Below are positions 1-6,669 of a stretch of 15,988 nucleotides of DNA, in pieces. Origin of the DNA: Campylobacterales bacterium (lineage in GTDB: Bacteria; Campylobacterota; Campylobacteria; Campylobacterales; QNZT01). How positions within the stretch are numbered: position 1 is the first letter of the stretch; each line of letters begins with the position of its first letter. The notes beneath the pieces are model-generated. The model saw only the letters and a program-made list of their open reading frames with translations. It was not told where the DNA came from and did no database searches. The stretch spans positions 1-15,988 of the forward strand of contig JALWRO010000222.1 in NCBI GenBank assembly GCA_027080605.1, read 5' to 3'. The position numbers and the translations under genes are program-made.

Positions 1-10
1 CTGGAATTGT

Positions 11-60
11 AGTATTTTATCTCTCTTTGGGAAAGAAAATTTGTAAAATACTGCTTTTTT
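11..60 (+). terminator. Terminator-like hairpin of an upstream gene
   Basis: AGTATTTTA (11-19) is perfectly complementary to TAAAATACT (44-52). The loop between them holds a small CTTT/AAAG pairing. The second arm is followed by GC and six Ts (55-60). This is the layout of a rho-independent terminator for a plus-strand gene that ends left of the window. The stem is AT-rich, so it would be a weak terminator. No gene end is visible to confirm it. Confidence 0.5.
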
Positions 61-84
61 AGGATTATACAATGATACCGTTTT

Positions 85-113
85 TTGAGATAATTTACAA
101 ATTATGCTACTAT
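85..113 (+). promoter_or_regulatory. Promoter for the TAXI-protein gene
   Basis: TTGAGA (85-90, five of six to the sigma-70 -35 box) is followed after 17 bases by TACTAT (108-113, four of six), preceded by TGC (105-107), an extended -10 element. Transcription would begin near 120, just before the GAGGTGG ribosome-binding site at 122-128. This placement rules against the ATG at 104 and supports the start at 134. The same TTGAGA plus TGC-extended -10 layout appears in the toxin-antitoxin promoter at 7057-7084. Confidence 0.5.
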
Positions 114-133
114 TTAAATACGAGGTGGACTTC

Positions 134-1438
134 ATGAAAACTATTAAATTTTTTGCTTTTGTTCTTTTTGTGTTGCTGATACCGTTTTCTTTCTTTCTGA
201 TAGACCGGGCGAGTCATCCGCACCATATCTCTATCGCCACGGGAAGTGTGGAGGGTGCGTACTATCTCTATGCTTCCGAGTACCGGAAACTGCTTGCCAA
301 AGAGGATGTGGAGCTCAGGATCGTGCCTACCGAAGGTTCTCTGGAAGCGCTGGAGAAGTTGCGCAGGGGCGAGGTCGATTTTGCCCTGATGCAAAGTGGT
401 TTTCAGTATCGCGGAGCCGATGCCAAATCGCCGCTCTATGCCCTTGCCAATGTCGCCTATGAACCGGTCTGGATTTTTTACCATGGTCTGGAAGCGGAGG
501 AACTGGATGATTTTATGGGAGAAAGGGTGGCGCTGGGAACGCCGGGAAGCGGTATTTACAGTGTCGCCAAATTGCTTCTGAATGCCAGAGGCGTTGATCG
601 CAATAACACGAAACTGCTGCCGGAAGGAAATCATGAAGCGGCACTTGCGCTGGAAAAGGGCACGATCGATGCGATGTTCTATATTGCCTCTGTCGATGCA
701 AAACCGGTGCAGAAACTGCTGCACACCGAAGGTATCAAACTTTTTGATTTTCTGCATGCCGCTTCCTACCGGCAATATTTTCTCAAAAGAGGAGAGGATT
801 TTCAGGTGGTTACGCTGGAAAAAGGCGGTTTTGATCTCCCCGCCGATATTCCCTCCTTTCGTCACACGCTGCTGGCAAAATCCACCGTGCTGATGACCCG
901 CTATGCCGACAATGAGATTGTCCGTCTCATGATGAAAACGGTGCGGCAAGTGCATCAGAAAGCGGGGATTTTTGCGAAAGAGGGGACTTTCCCCAACAGC
1001 GCCGGGCTGGGTGCGCTGCTCCATCCGGCAGCGGAGCGCTATTTTCAGCAGCCGACAAACTTCTTTGAGGAAAATTTTGATTTCTGGAGTGCGCAGAGTC
1101 TGACCAAACTAAACAAATTTACGCTGCTGATTCTTTTGCCGCTGATTACCGTGTTCGCCTTTTTTGTGGAGGTGATACAGCCGACCAGACACTGGTACAG
1201 CCGCCGCAAGGTGATCCGCTGGTACGACAAAGTCAATGAAATCGATACCGACATCGACAAGCTCACACCCGAAGAGGCGCAGGCGCGAAAGGAGGAGTTG
1301 CAGCAGGTACTCGAGCGCGTGCGTCAGCAGGAGGATATTCCCGCTATTCATATGGAAGAGTTCTATACCCTGCAAAATCAAATTGTCAATATCCTCGACG
1401 ATTTGCAAAAGCGCATTGAAAGTAAGGCGAAAGGGTAA
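134..1438 (+). CDS. Membrane-anchored TAXI family (TRAP-type) solute-binding protein
   Basis: 434 residues. An N-terminal hydrophobic segment (about 6-23) acts as signal or anchor. The body (about 30-320) has the TAXI fold marks: ISIATGSVEGAYY at the start of the mature part, a VDFALMQSG strand, and VALGTPGSGIYSVAKLLL around 132-149. TAXI proteins bind small organic anions or amino acids for TRAP transporters. Unusually, a second membrane segment (about 328-347) follows, then a basic stretch and a charged, coiled-coil-like tail (about 360-430) that would face the cytoplasm. No TRAP permease lies next to it, so it may be a sensor or a partner of a distant transporter. The start at 134 was chosen over an in-frame ATG at 104 because GAGGTGG lies at 122-128. 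The family call is firm; ligand and role are unknown. Confidence 0.8.
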   Translation: MKTIKFFAFVLFVLLIPFSFFLIDRASHPHHISIATGSVEGAYYLYASEYRKLLAKEDVELRIVPTEGSLEALEKLRRGEVDFALMQSGFQYRGADAKSPLYALANVAYEPVWIFYHGLEAEELDDFMGERVALGTPGSGIYSVAKLLLNARGVDRNNTKLLPEGNHEAALALEKGTIDAMFYIASVDAKPVQKLLHTEGIKLFDFLHAASYRQYFLKRGEDFQVVTLEKGGFDLPADIPSFRHTLLAKSTVLMTRYADNEIVRLMMKTVRQVHQKAGIFAKEGTFPNSAGLGALLHPAAERYFQQPTNFFEENFDFWSAQSLTKLNKFTLLILLPLITVFAFFVEVIQPTRHWYSRRKVIRWYDKVNEIDTDIDKLTPEEAQARKEELQQVLERVRQQEDIPAIHMEEFYTLQNQIVNILDDLQKRIESKAKG

Positions 1439-1491
1439 TAAAATTATCCCTCTTATGTTATCATGAAGAAAACCAAAAAGAGGATGTATAT

Positions 1492-1824
1492 ATGCCAAAA
1501 AGAGATGATCTTGATCTGGACTATTTCAAAGAGAAACTGTTAAAAGAGAAAGCGAGGATTGAAAAAGAGATCGCAGATGTCGAAGCGGAGATCAACACCA
1601 TAGCAGCGGAAGATGAGATCGACGATGTCGAAGATATGGCGGAGCTGGCAGTCGATAATGACCGTGACCAGGGTGTGCTTCAAACACTGAAACAGGAACT
1701 TCATGATGTCGAAGAGGCGCTGAAAAAGATTGCGGAGGGTACCTACGGTTTCGATGAAAAGACAGGAGAACCGATTTCCAAAGAGCGTCTGGAAGCCTAT
1801 CCCGCGGCGCGTACCGCTGCATAA
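1492..1824 (+). CDS. DksA/TraR-like protein lacking zinc-finger cysteines
   Basis: 110 residues. Residues about 8-82 are a long charged helical hairpin, with an acidic tip region (EDEIDDVEDMAELAVDND, about 40-57), as in DksA, which enters the RNA polymerase secondary channel and alters transcription with ppGpp. The C-terminal part keeps the family pattern YGxxxxTGEPISKERLEAYPAA (about 85-106), but the four zinc-binding cysteines of classical DksA are absent; the protein has no cysteine at all. A good ribosome-binding site (AAGAGGAT, 1478-1484) precedes the ATG. Its stop overlaps the next start as TAATG, so it heads a translationally coupled cluster. Function on RNA polymerase is inferred from the family. 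Confidence 0.78.
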   Translation: MPKRDDLDLDYFKEKLLKEKARIEKEIADVEAEINTIAAEDEIDDVEDMAELAVDNDRDQGVLQTLKQELHDVEEALKKIAEGTYGFDEKTGEPISKERLEAYPAARTAA

Positions 1825-2018
1825 TGGCAGACGGCAGAAAACGTGCAGATATCCGTGCGGGAGTGCGTGTGAAGATCGTCCTGAAACAGGATCAGCGCAC
1901 CGGTAAACTAACCGAAGGGGTGGTGCAGAACATTTTGACAAATTCTCCTGCCCATCCGCACGGTATCAAAGTGAGACTCACCGACGGTGCAGTCGGACGG
2001 GTCAAAGAGATTCTCTGA
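1824..2018 (+). CDS. YwbE family small protein
   Basis: 64 residues. The sequence (GVRVKIVLKQDQRTGKL near 13-29, then NILTNSPAHPHGIKVRL and a closing GRVKEIL) is the conserved pattern of the YwbE/DUF2196 family, and the length matches. The family is a small beta-rich protein of unknown biochemical role. The ATG shares one base with the preceding stop (TAATG at 1822-1826), and its own TGA shares one base with the next ATG (TGATG at 2016-2020). It is therefore very likely translated by coupling with the DksA-like gene. Confidence 0.8.
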   Translation: MADGRKRADIRAGVRVKIVLKQDQRTGKLTEGVVQNILTNSPAHPHGIKVRLTDGAVGRVKEIL

Positions 2019-2467
2019 TGCGCCTTTTTATCGACGGCGATGCTTTTCCCAACCTGCTGAAACCGATTGTCGTCAAACAGGTGGAGCGGCTGGGACTGGA
2101 GACGATTATCATTGCAAACAAAAAGATCCGTGTCGGCAGCTCTGCCTTGTTTCGCTACATCATCGTTGAAAGCGGGGCGGATGAAGCGGATCACAGGATT
2201 GTGGAGATGGTCGAAACGGGTGATCTGGTCATTACGGCGGATATTCCGCTCGCAGACAGGGTGCTCATGAAACATGCCCACGCCATCGACCACCGGGGCG
2301 AGCGCTACACGCCGGAAAACATCAAACAGTACCTTGCCATGCGCAATCTGATGGAAGAGATCCGTTCTACCGGTGAGATCACCGGCGGTCCCAAACCGTT
2401 CGGTACCAAAGATGCGCACGCATTTGCCAACCAGTTCAATGCATTTTTATCCAAAAGAAGTTCATGA
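2018..2467 (+). CDS. YaiI/YqxD family (UPF0178, DUF188) protein
   Basis: 149 residues, the usual family length. The N-terminus MRLFIDGDAFPN carries the D6/D8 acidic pair. VESGADEADHRIVE (about 50-63) and DLVITADIPLADRVL (about 69-83) add the other conserved acidic residues, giving a PIN/NYN-like nuclease arrangement. HRGERYTPENI and the TGGPKPFGTKDAHAFANQ block near the C-terminus are also family hallmarks. A metal-dependent RNA nuclease role is inferred only. It overlaps the YwbE-like gene by one base and the next permease gene by four (ATGA at 2464-2467). Confidence 0.88.
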   Translation: MRLFIDGDAFPNLLKPIVVKQVERLGLETIIIANKKIRVGSSALFRYIIVESGADEADHRIVEMVETGDLVITADIPLADRVLMKHAHAIDHRGERYTPENIKQYLAMRNLMEEIRSTGEITGGPKPFGTKDAHAFANQFNAFLSKRSS

Positions 2468-2904
2468 AACAACAAAAACAGAAAGCGACTTTTTTACAAA
2501 TTCTCAAACGCAGCGCCGTCGGATTTGCCTCCATGCTACCGATGATCCTGGGGGTTGTAGGTCTGGTAGGGCTTTTTCAGACGCTCATTACTCCGGAACT
2601 GCTCAGCTCCTTTTTTACCGGAAATGTCCTGTACGATACCCTGGTCGGAACTGTTGCCGGCGGGATTGCCGCGGGGCAGGCGATGGTGAGTTATATTATC
2701 GGCGGGGAGCTTTTAAAAGAGGGGATCTCGATGTATGCGGTGAGTGCATTTGTACTTTCATGGGTGACGCTGGGTGTGGTGCAGCTGCCGCTGGAGGTGG
2801 AAGTGCTGGGCATGCGTTTTACCGTTTTGCGTAATGTGCTCGCATTTGTTTTTACGATTTTGATTGCGCTGGCGACGGTGGCGACGGTGGAGCTCTTTTC
2901 ATGA
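2464..2904 (+). CDS. Predicted permease, N-terminal half (ArsP/YraQ-like)
   Basis: 146 residues, mostly hydrophobic, with about four membrane segments (roughly 18-38, 56-79, 88-109, 122-143). A short basic N-terminus (MKQQKQK) favours cytoplasmic orientation. Gly-rich GTVAGGIAAGQAMVSYIIGGELLKEGIS (about 62-89) resembles the repeat core of the predicted permease family that includes YraQ and ArsP-like proteins. Those are normally single proteins of about 300 or more residues. Here the next gene starts in the ATGA overlap (2901-2904) and has similar character, so the two probably form one transporter from two chains. Substrate is unknown. The family call is from pattern only. Confidence 0.6.
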   Translation: MKQQKQKATFLQILKRSAVGFASMLPMILGVVGLVGLFQTLITPELLSSFFTGNVLYDTLVGTVAGGIAAGQAMVSYIIGGELLKEGISMYAVSAFVLSWVTLGVVQLPLEVEVLGMRFTVLRNVLAFVFTILIALATVATVELFS

Positions 2905-3440
2905 AGTCCGGAAAATCTCAGCGCCCCGCTTTTCAGTGGAAAGGGGTGAAGTTTTTCGCACTGGTGGTTACGGCGTTTGTCGTACTCTTTACAATAAACA
3001 GTGAGAAAGGGATGGCAGCGCTCATGAAAAGCCTCTCCATTATCGAAATTCTCGTGCCCATTTTTGCCGTGGTGATTTTTCTGATGGCGGTGATCGGATA
3101 CTTTACGCAGGGCAAAAGCAAGCTTGAAAATCTCGCCAGACAGCGCGGTGTGAAAGGGTGGCTCTGGGCGCTCTTTATCGGACTGCTGAGCCACGGACCG
3201 ATGTACGCCTGGTACCCCATGCTGGACAGTTTACGCAAACAGGGGCTTCGTGACGGGTATATCACTACATTTTTCTACGCCCGTGCCGTCAAACTGCCGC
3301 TGCTGCCGCTGATGGTGGACTATTTCGGATTGCTCTTTACCGTGGTGCTGACGCTTTATATCATCATCGGTTCACTGGTGCAGGGGTGGCTGGTGGAGCG
3401 GTTGGAGACTATCTCCTCAGGGTCGCGATCAGCCTCTTAG
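2901..3440 (+). CDS. Predicted permease, C-terminal half partner
   Basis: 179 residues with about four or five hydrophobic stretches (roughly 15-32, 47-68, 86-104, 130-162) separated by the basic loop QGKSKLENLARQRGVKG (about 70-86). The segment LLSHGPMYAWYPMLDSLRKQGLRDGYITTFFYARAVKLP (about 95-133) resembles the second repeat of YraQ-type permeases, where a conserved proline-rich turn is followed by a conserved basic loop. It begins in the ATGA overlap with the preceding half-permease, so it is translationally coupled. Its last 32 bases overlap the 3' end of the opposite-strand HAD gene. No metal-binding cysteine motif is visible, so an arsenic role is not supported. Confidence 0.6.
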   Translation: MKSGKSQRPAFQWKGVKFFALVVTAFVVLFTINSEKGMAALMKSLSIIEILVPIFAVVIFLMAVIGYFTQGKSKLENLARQRGVKGWLWALFIGLLSHGPMYAWYPMLDSLRKQGLRDGYITTFFYARAVKLPLLPLMVDYFGLLFTVVLTLYIIIGSLVQGWLVERLETISSGSRSAS

Positions 3441-3873
3441 GATAGCGTACTAGTTCCAGTGCCTCCTGTGCACTCTTGCAGACAATATCCGAAGCCATCA
3501 ACGTCTCTTTACTGCACCCCTCATCTCCCAGTATCGCGATACCCAGTGCGGCGGTTTTCAGCATGGCGGCATCGTTATTTCCGTTACCGAGCGCGACACA
3601 GCGATCCGCTCCCAGAGAGTCGATGAACGCCGCTTTCTCTTCCGTGTGATTCGTGCTTGAGAGAATCGTAATCTCACACCCGAACGGCGAAACCTGCGCT
3701 TTGACGCTTCCAAACGTATCGGCGGTGATGACGAAAATGCGGTACGTTTTGCCAAGTTCAGCGAAAAGATCGCCGATCCCCGGCAGGACGATGCCGTCTT
3801 TTGCAATGGTGCCGTTGTAGTCGCAGACGATGTATTTGAGGTCAAGTGGTTGGTAATTTGGAATATCGATCAT
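3409..3873 (-). CDS. HAD-family protein, soluble P-type ATPase-like
   Basis: 154 residues. HAD motif I is CDYNGTIAKDG (D18 as the nucleophile). The residue two places on is N20 rather than the usual second Asp, as in P-type ATPases, which have DKTGT. Motif II is in FVITADTFGSV (T50), a Lys follows (K80), and GNGNNDAAML (96-105) matches the GDGxND motif of P-type ATPases. This fits the family of small soluble ATPase-like HAD proteins; substrate is not known. The ATG at 3873 was preferred over the longer open frame to 4035, because the longer one runs through the inverted-repeat element and has no ribosome-binding site. A weak TAAGAG precedes the ATG. The gene converges with and overlaps the permease gene by 32 bases. 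Confidence 0.75.
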   Translation of the reverse strand: MIDIPNYQPLDLKYIVCDYNGTIAKDGIVLPGIGDLFAELGKTYRIFVITADTFGSVKAQVSPFGCEITILSSTNHTEEKAAFIDSLGADRCVALGNGNNDAAMLKTAALGIAILGDEGCSKETLMASDIVCKSAQEALELVRYPKRLIATLRR

Positions 3874-3900
3874 TTTAACTCTTAGTGCTATAATGCCGAA

Positions 3901-3930
3901 ATTATATCTTATATCACATAGTTTTGTATA
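3901..3930 (-). promoter_or_regulatory. Candidate promoter of the HAD gene, spanning the element edge
   Basis: On the minus strand TATACA (3925-3930, four of six to the -35 box) is followed after 18 bases by a perfect TATAAT (3901-3906). Transcription would start near 3894, about 20 bases before the ATG at 3873. The -35 box lies inside the left terminal inverted repeat and the -10 box lies outside it, so the element may have supplied half of the promoter. The -10 is strong and the -35 weak. Confidence 0.4.
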
Positions 3931-4043
3931 TAAACTGTTCCTCCGAGGGCAAAAGTAGCGAATAGCGGTTGCGTAAGCAAACTTTCCGCGAAATCCTCCC
4001 TTCGGTCTGAGCCTCTCGTCACAGTTTATATACAAAACTATGT
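3916..4043. mobile_element. 128-bp MITE-like element with perfect 23-bp terminal inverted repeats
   Basis: Bases 3916-3938 and 4021-4043 are perfect reverse complements (23 bp; core TTTTGTATATAAAC). The 82-bp interior is much more GC-rich than the arms and is itself nested. CCGAGGG (3943-3949) can pair with CCCTTCGG (3998-4005, one bulge). GCGG (3965-3968) pairs with CCGC (3986-3989). TTGC-GTAA-GCAA (3969-3980) makes a hairpin with a GNRA-type loop. No credible gene lies inside; both strands carry only an open frame without a ribosome-binding site. A target duplication is not clear at the borders. It fills most of the space between divergent genes, so it is not a simple terminator. It may be a non-autonomous transposon remnant, a structured RNA, or both. 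Confidence 0.6.
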
Positions 4044-4071
4044 TGTGCTATTCCAAATGAAAAGGAGAAAG

Positions 4072-5103
4072 ATGGAAGAGGTAAAACTGACAGAGTACAG
4101 CCACGGGGCGGGGTGCGGGTGCAAGATCTCCCCGATGCTTTTGGATGAGATCCTGACCACGACACGCGAACATATCAGCTATCCGGAACTGCTTGTCGGA
4201 AACGATAGCAAAGATGATGCGGCGGCGTATGATCTGGGTGATGGAACGTCGGTGCTGAGTACGACTGACTTTTTTATGCCGATTGTCGATGATCCGTTTA
4301 TCTTCGGAAAAATCGCGGCGACCAATGCCCTCAGCGATATCTATGCGATGGGCGGCAAACCGCTGATGGCGATCTCCATTTTCGGATGGCCGATCGACAA
4401 ACTCTCTGCCGATGTCGCCCGAAAGGTAATCGACGGCGGGCGTGCGGTATGTGAAGATGCGGGAATTCCGCTGGCAGGCGGGCACTCTATCGATTCACCG
4501 GAGCCGATTTTCGGGCTGGCGGCGACCGGGCGTGTGGAAAACCGCCACCTCATGAAGAACAATACCGCCGAAGCGGAGTGTGATATTTTCCTGACCAAAC
4601 CGCTCGGTATCGGCATTCTCTCCACAGCGCAGAAGCAGAAAAAGATCGCTCCAGGCGATATCGATCCTGCAATCAAAGCGATGACCACACTCAACAAAGC
4701 GGGTTACCGTTTCGCGCAGCTGGAGGGTGTCGTGGCGATGACCGATGTCACCGGTTTCGGCTTGCTGGGGCATCTGGGTGAAATCTGTGAAGGCAGTGGC
4801 ATCCACGCTACCGTGCGTTTTGACGACGTGCCGCTTTTGCCAAATACCGAAAAGTACCGACAGATGGGCTGTATCCCCGGCGGAGCGCGCAAAAACTTCA
4901 ACAGTTACGGCGAAAATATCTCCCCGATGACGCAGCAGCAAAGGGAGATTCTCTGCGATGCACAGACCTCCGGCGGGTTGCTGGTGATCGTGCGAAAGAG
5001 CGAAGTCCCTGCTTTTCTTGAAGCGGCGAAAGCGGAGGGACTGGAACTCTCCGCGATCGGTGAAACGCGCGCTTCCGGCACGCATCTGATCGAGGTCGTA
5101 TAG
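4072..5103 (+). CDS. selD: Selenide, water dikinase (selenophosphate synthetase)
   Basis: 343 residues. It makes selenophosphate from selenide and ATP, the selenium donor for selenocysteine and for 2-selenouridine in tRNA. The N-terminus LTEYSHGAGCGCKISP holds the catalytic Cys (C15, equal to E. coli C17) and Lys (K18, equal to K20). Further signature blocks are NDSKDDAAAYDLG, STTDFFMPIVDDPFIFGKIAATNALSDIYAMGG, AGGHSIDSPEPIFGL, MTDVTGFGLLGHL and CDAQTSGGLL. Both N-terminal cysteines are TGC codons, so this is the cysteine form, not the selenocysteine form. The ATG at 4072 was chosen because AAGGAG lies at 4062-4067; the upstream in-frame ATGs at 4045 and 4057 lack this. It is immediately followed by selU. 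Confidence 0.97.
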   Translation: MEEVKLTEYSHGAGCGCKISPMLLDEILTTTREHISYPELLVGNDSKDDAAAYDLGDGTSVLSTTDFFMPIVDDPFIFGKIAATNALSDIYAMGGKPLMAISIFGWPIDKLSADVARKVIDGGRAVCEDAGIPLAGGHSIDSPEPIFGLAATGRVENRHLMKNNTAEAECDIFLTKPLGIGILSTAQKQKKIAPGDIDPAIKAMTTLNKAGYRFAQLEGVVAMTDVTGFGLLGHLGEICEGSGIHATVRFDDVPLLPNTEKYRQMGCIPGGARKNFNSYGENISPMTQQQREILCDAQTSGGLLVIVRKSEVPAFLEAAKAEGLELSAIGETRASGTHLIEVV

Positions 5104-6195
5104 GTGGAACTTCCCCTCTTCGACAATTTTGAAAAGCTGGTGACGGAGCGCATCCCTCTCATCGACGTGCGCGCACCCGTGGAGTTTGCCAAAGGGGCGT
5201 TTCCTACGGCAGTCAATCTCCCGCTTATGAATGACAAAGAGCGGGAACTGGTCGGTATCCGTTACAAAAACAACGGCAACGAAGCGGCGGTCAAGCTGGG
5301 ACACGAACTGGTATCGGGGGAAGTCAAAGCAGCGCGTATCAAAGCGTGGTGCGATTTTATCGACGCAAATCCAAACGCCATGCTCTACTGTTTTCGCGGC
5401 GGACAACGGTCGCGCATTTCACAGCAGTGGCTTCATGAAGAGGGCTATCCTGTCGTGCGGATCAAAGGTGGCTACAAAGCGTTTCGTCACTTTTTACTGC
5501 AACAGCTCGAATCGATGCAGGGACGTTTCAGACCCGTTTTACTGGGCGGCAGGACAGGTTCCGGAAAAACCCTGTTGCTTCATGAACTGCAAAACATCGT
5601 CGATCTCGAGGGATTGGCAAAACACCGCGGCTCCTCTTTCGGACGCCGTATCGAACCGCAGCCGACACAGATCGACTTTGAAAACCTGCTGGCGTTTGAT
5701 CTGCTGCAAAAACTGCACAGCGGCTATGAGACGCTGATCTTCGAAGACGAAGGGAAAAATGTCGGACGGCTCTACCTGCCGGAGAAGTTGTTTCAAGTCG
5801 TTGCGCAGGGGGATCTGGTCGTGCTGGAGACACCGATGCAGGAGCGCGTGCAGATCACTTTCGACGAGTATGTTACCGAAGCACAGCGCGAATACATTAC
5901 GTACTTTCATGAAGCGGGATTGACACGCTGGGCGGCAGACATCCGCAGCGGCATCGACCGTATTCAGAGACGACTCGGCAGCGAACGCCACAGAAAGATC
6001 AAAGCGATTTTCGAAGAGGCGTACCAAATACAGCAAAACAGCGGCGACACCGAAAAACACAAAGCGTGGATCGAACCCCTTTTACGGGATTACTACGACC
6101 CGATGTACGACTACCAGCTCGCCAAAAGGGCGAAAAAAGTCGCATTTCGCGGGGATAAAGAGGCGGTGAAAGGGTATCTGCTCGCCAATAGCTGA
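5104..6195 (+). CDS. selU: tRNA 2-selenouridine synthase
   Basis: 363 residues (MnmH/SelU, formerly YbbB). It replaces sulfur in 2-thiouridine at the wobble position of Lys, Glu and Gln tRNAs with selenium, through a geranylated intermediate, using selenophosphate from SelD. The N-terminal rhodanese domain (about 5-135) has LIDVRAPVEFAKGAFPTAVNLP and the catalytic Cys in LYCFRGGQRSR (C96). The P-loop domain follows: GGRTGSGKT (148-156), then KHRGSSFG. Length equals that of the E. coli protein. It starts with GTG directly after the selD stop (TAG-GTG), with GAGG at 5092-5095 inside selD as ribosome-binding site, so the pair is one operon. Its stop lies one base from the stop of the convergent toxin gene. 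Confidence 0.95.
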   Translation: MELPLFDNFEKLVTERIPLIDVRAPVEFAKGAFPTAVNLPLMNDKERELVGIRYKNNGNEAAVKLGHELVSGEVKAARIKAWCDFIDANPNAMLYCFRGGQRSRISQQWLHEEGYPVVRIKGGYKAFRHFLLQQLESMQGRFRPVLLGGRTGSGKTLLLHELQNIVDLEGLAKHRGSSFGRRIEPQPTQIDFENLLAFDLLQKLHSGYETLIFEDEGKNVGRLYLPEKLFQVVAQGDLVVLETPMQERVQITFDEYVTEAQREYITYFHEAGLTRWAADIRSGIDRIQRRLGSERHRKIKAIFEEAYQIQQNSGDTEKHKAWIEPLLRDYYDPMYDYQLAKRAKKVAFRGDKEAVKGYLLANS

Positions 6196-6196
6196 T

Positions 6197-6667
6197 TTAT
6201 GCCAAAATCAGATCCAGCAGGTCAGGACTTATTCTGAAGTTTGAGTCGTTGAGTTTTTTGACGATCTCTGCGGTTTCTGCTTCGGACAATCTTCCGTCAC
6301 GGTATAAAAAACGTAAGATCCCGACCAGACCAATGATCTCAACACCCAGTTGTTGGGCAAATCTTCGACCTTTCTTTTCATCTATAATCAGTGGGAGTTT
6401 ACGCTCCAGTGCCAAAGTGACAGATGCCGACTCTCCGTCATCCAGAATATAGTTGATATCTTTGAAGAGTTGTTTATCCTGATACTGTGCGACTTGGATA
6501 AAACAACTATCGATCTCATGGTCGAGATATCTTTTCGCACTTGCTGTTCGGGATACTTCATGATAGACTTCATCAGGTATGATAACCTGATCGATAAAAA
6601 GCTTCAAAACGTCGAATTCATCGATATTGATCAGTGTGATCAAAACGGTAGCGTCGGCAATAATCAC
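6197..6667 (-). CDS. DUF3368 family PIN-like toxin
   Basis: 156 residues. The N-terminus IIADATVLITL (D5) matches the first acidic strand of PIN-fold nucleases. E37 (YHEVS), DDGESAS (D77/E79) and LIIDEKKGRRFAQQLG (D96) supply the rest of the acidic set, and the last block followed by GLVGILRFLYRDGRL is the DUF3368 signature. PIN toxins cut RNA; the target here is not known. It begins with GTG two bases after the antitoxin stop and has no clear ribosome-binding site of its own, which implies translation coupled to the antitoxin. Its stop lies one base from the end of selU, so the two operons converge without a visible terminator. Confidence 0.8.
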   Translation of the reverse strand: MIIADATVLITLINIDEFDVLKLFIDQVIIPDEVYHEVSRTASAKRYLDHEIDSCFIQVAQYQDKQLFKDINYILDDGESASVTLALERKLPLIIDEKKGRRFAQQLGVEIIGLVGILRFLYRDGRLSEAETAEIVKKLNDSNFRISPDLLDLILA

Positions 6668-6669
6668 GG

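Noticed and set aside
110..1024. Long minus-strand open frame of 304 codons opposite the TAXI gene
   Set aside because: It lies fully antisense to a gene with clear family motifs, shows no family pattern itself and has a low-complexity, His/Arg/Phe-rich composition typical of antisense shadows.
3874..4035. N-terminal extension of the HAD frame through the inverted-repeat element
   Set aside because: The HAD fold begins right after the ATG at 3873, the extension has no ribosome-binding site, and it is coded by the repeat element and its edges.
4072..4140. Selenocysteine codon in selD
   Set aside because: Both residues of the active-site CGC are TGC cysteine codons and no in-frame TGA is present.
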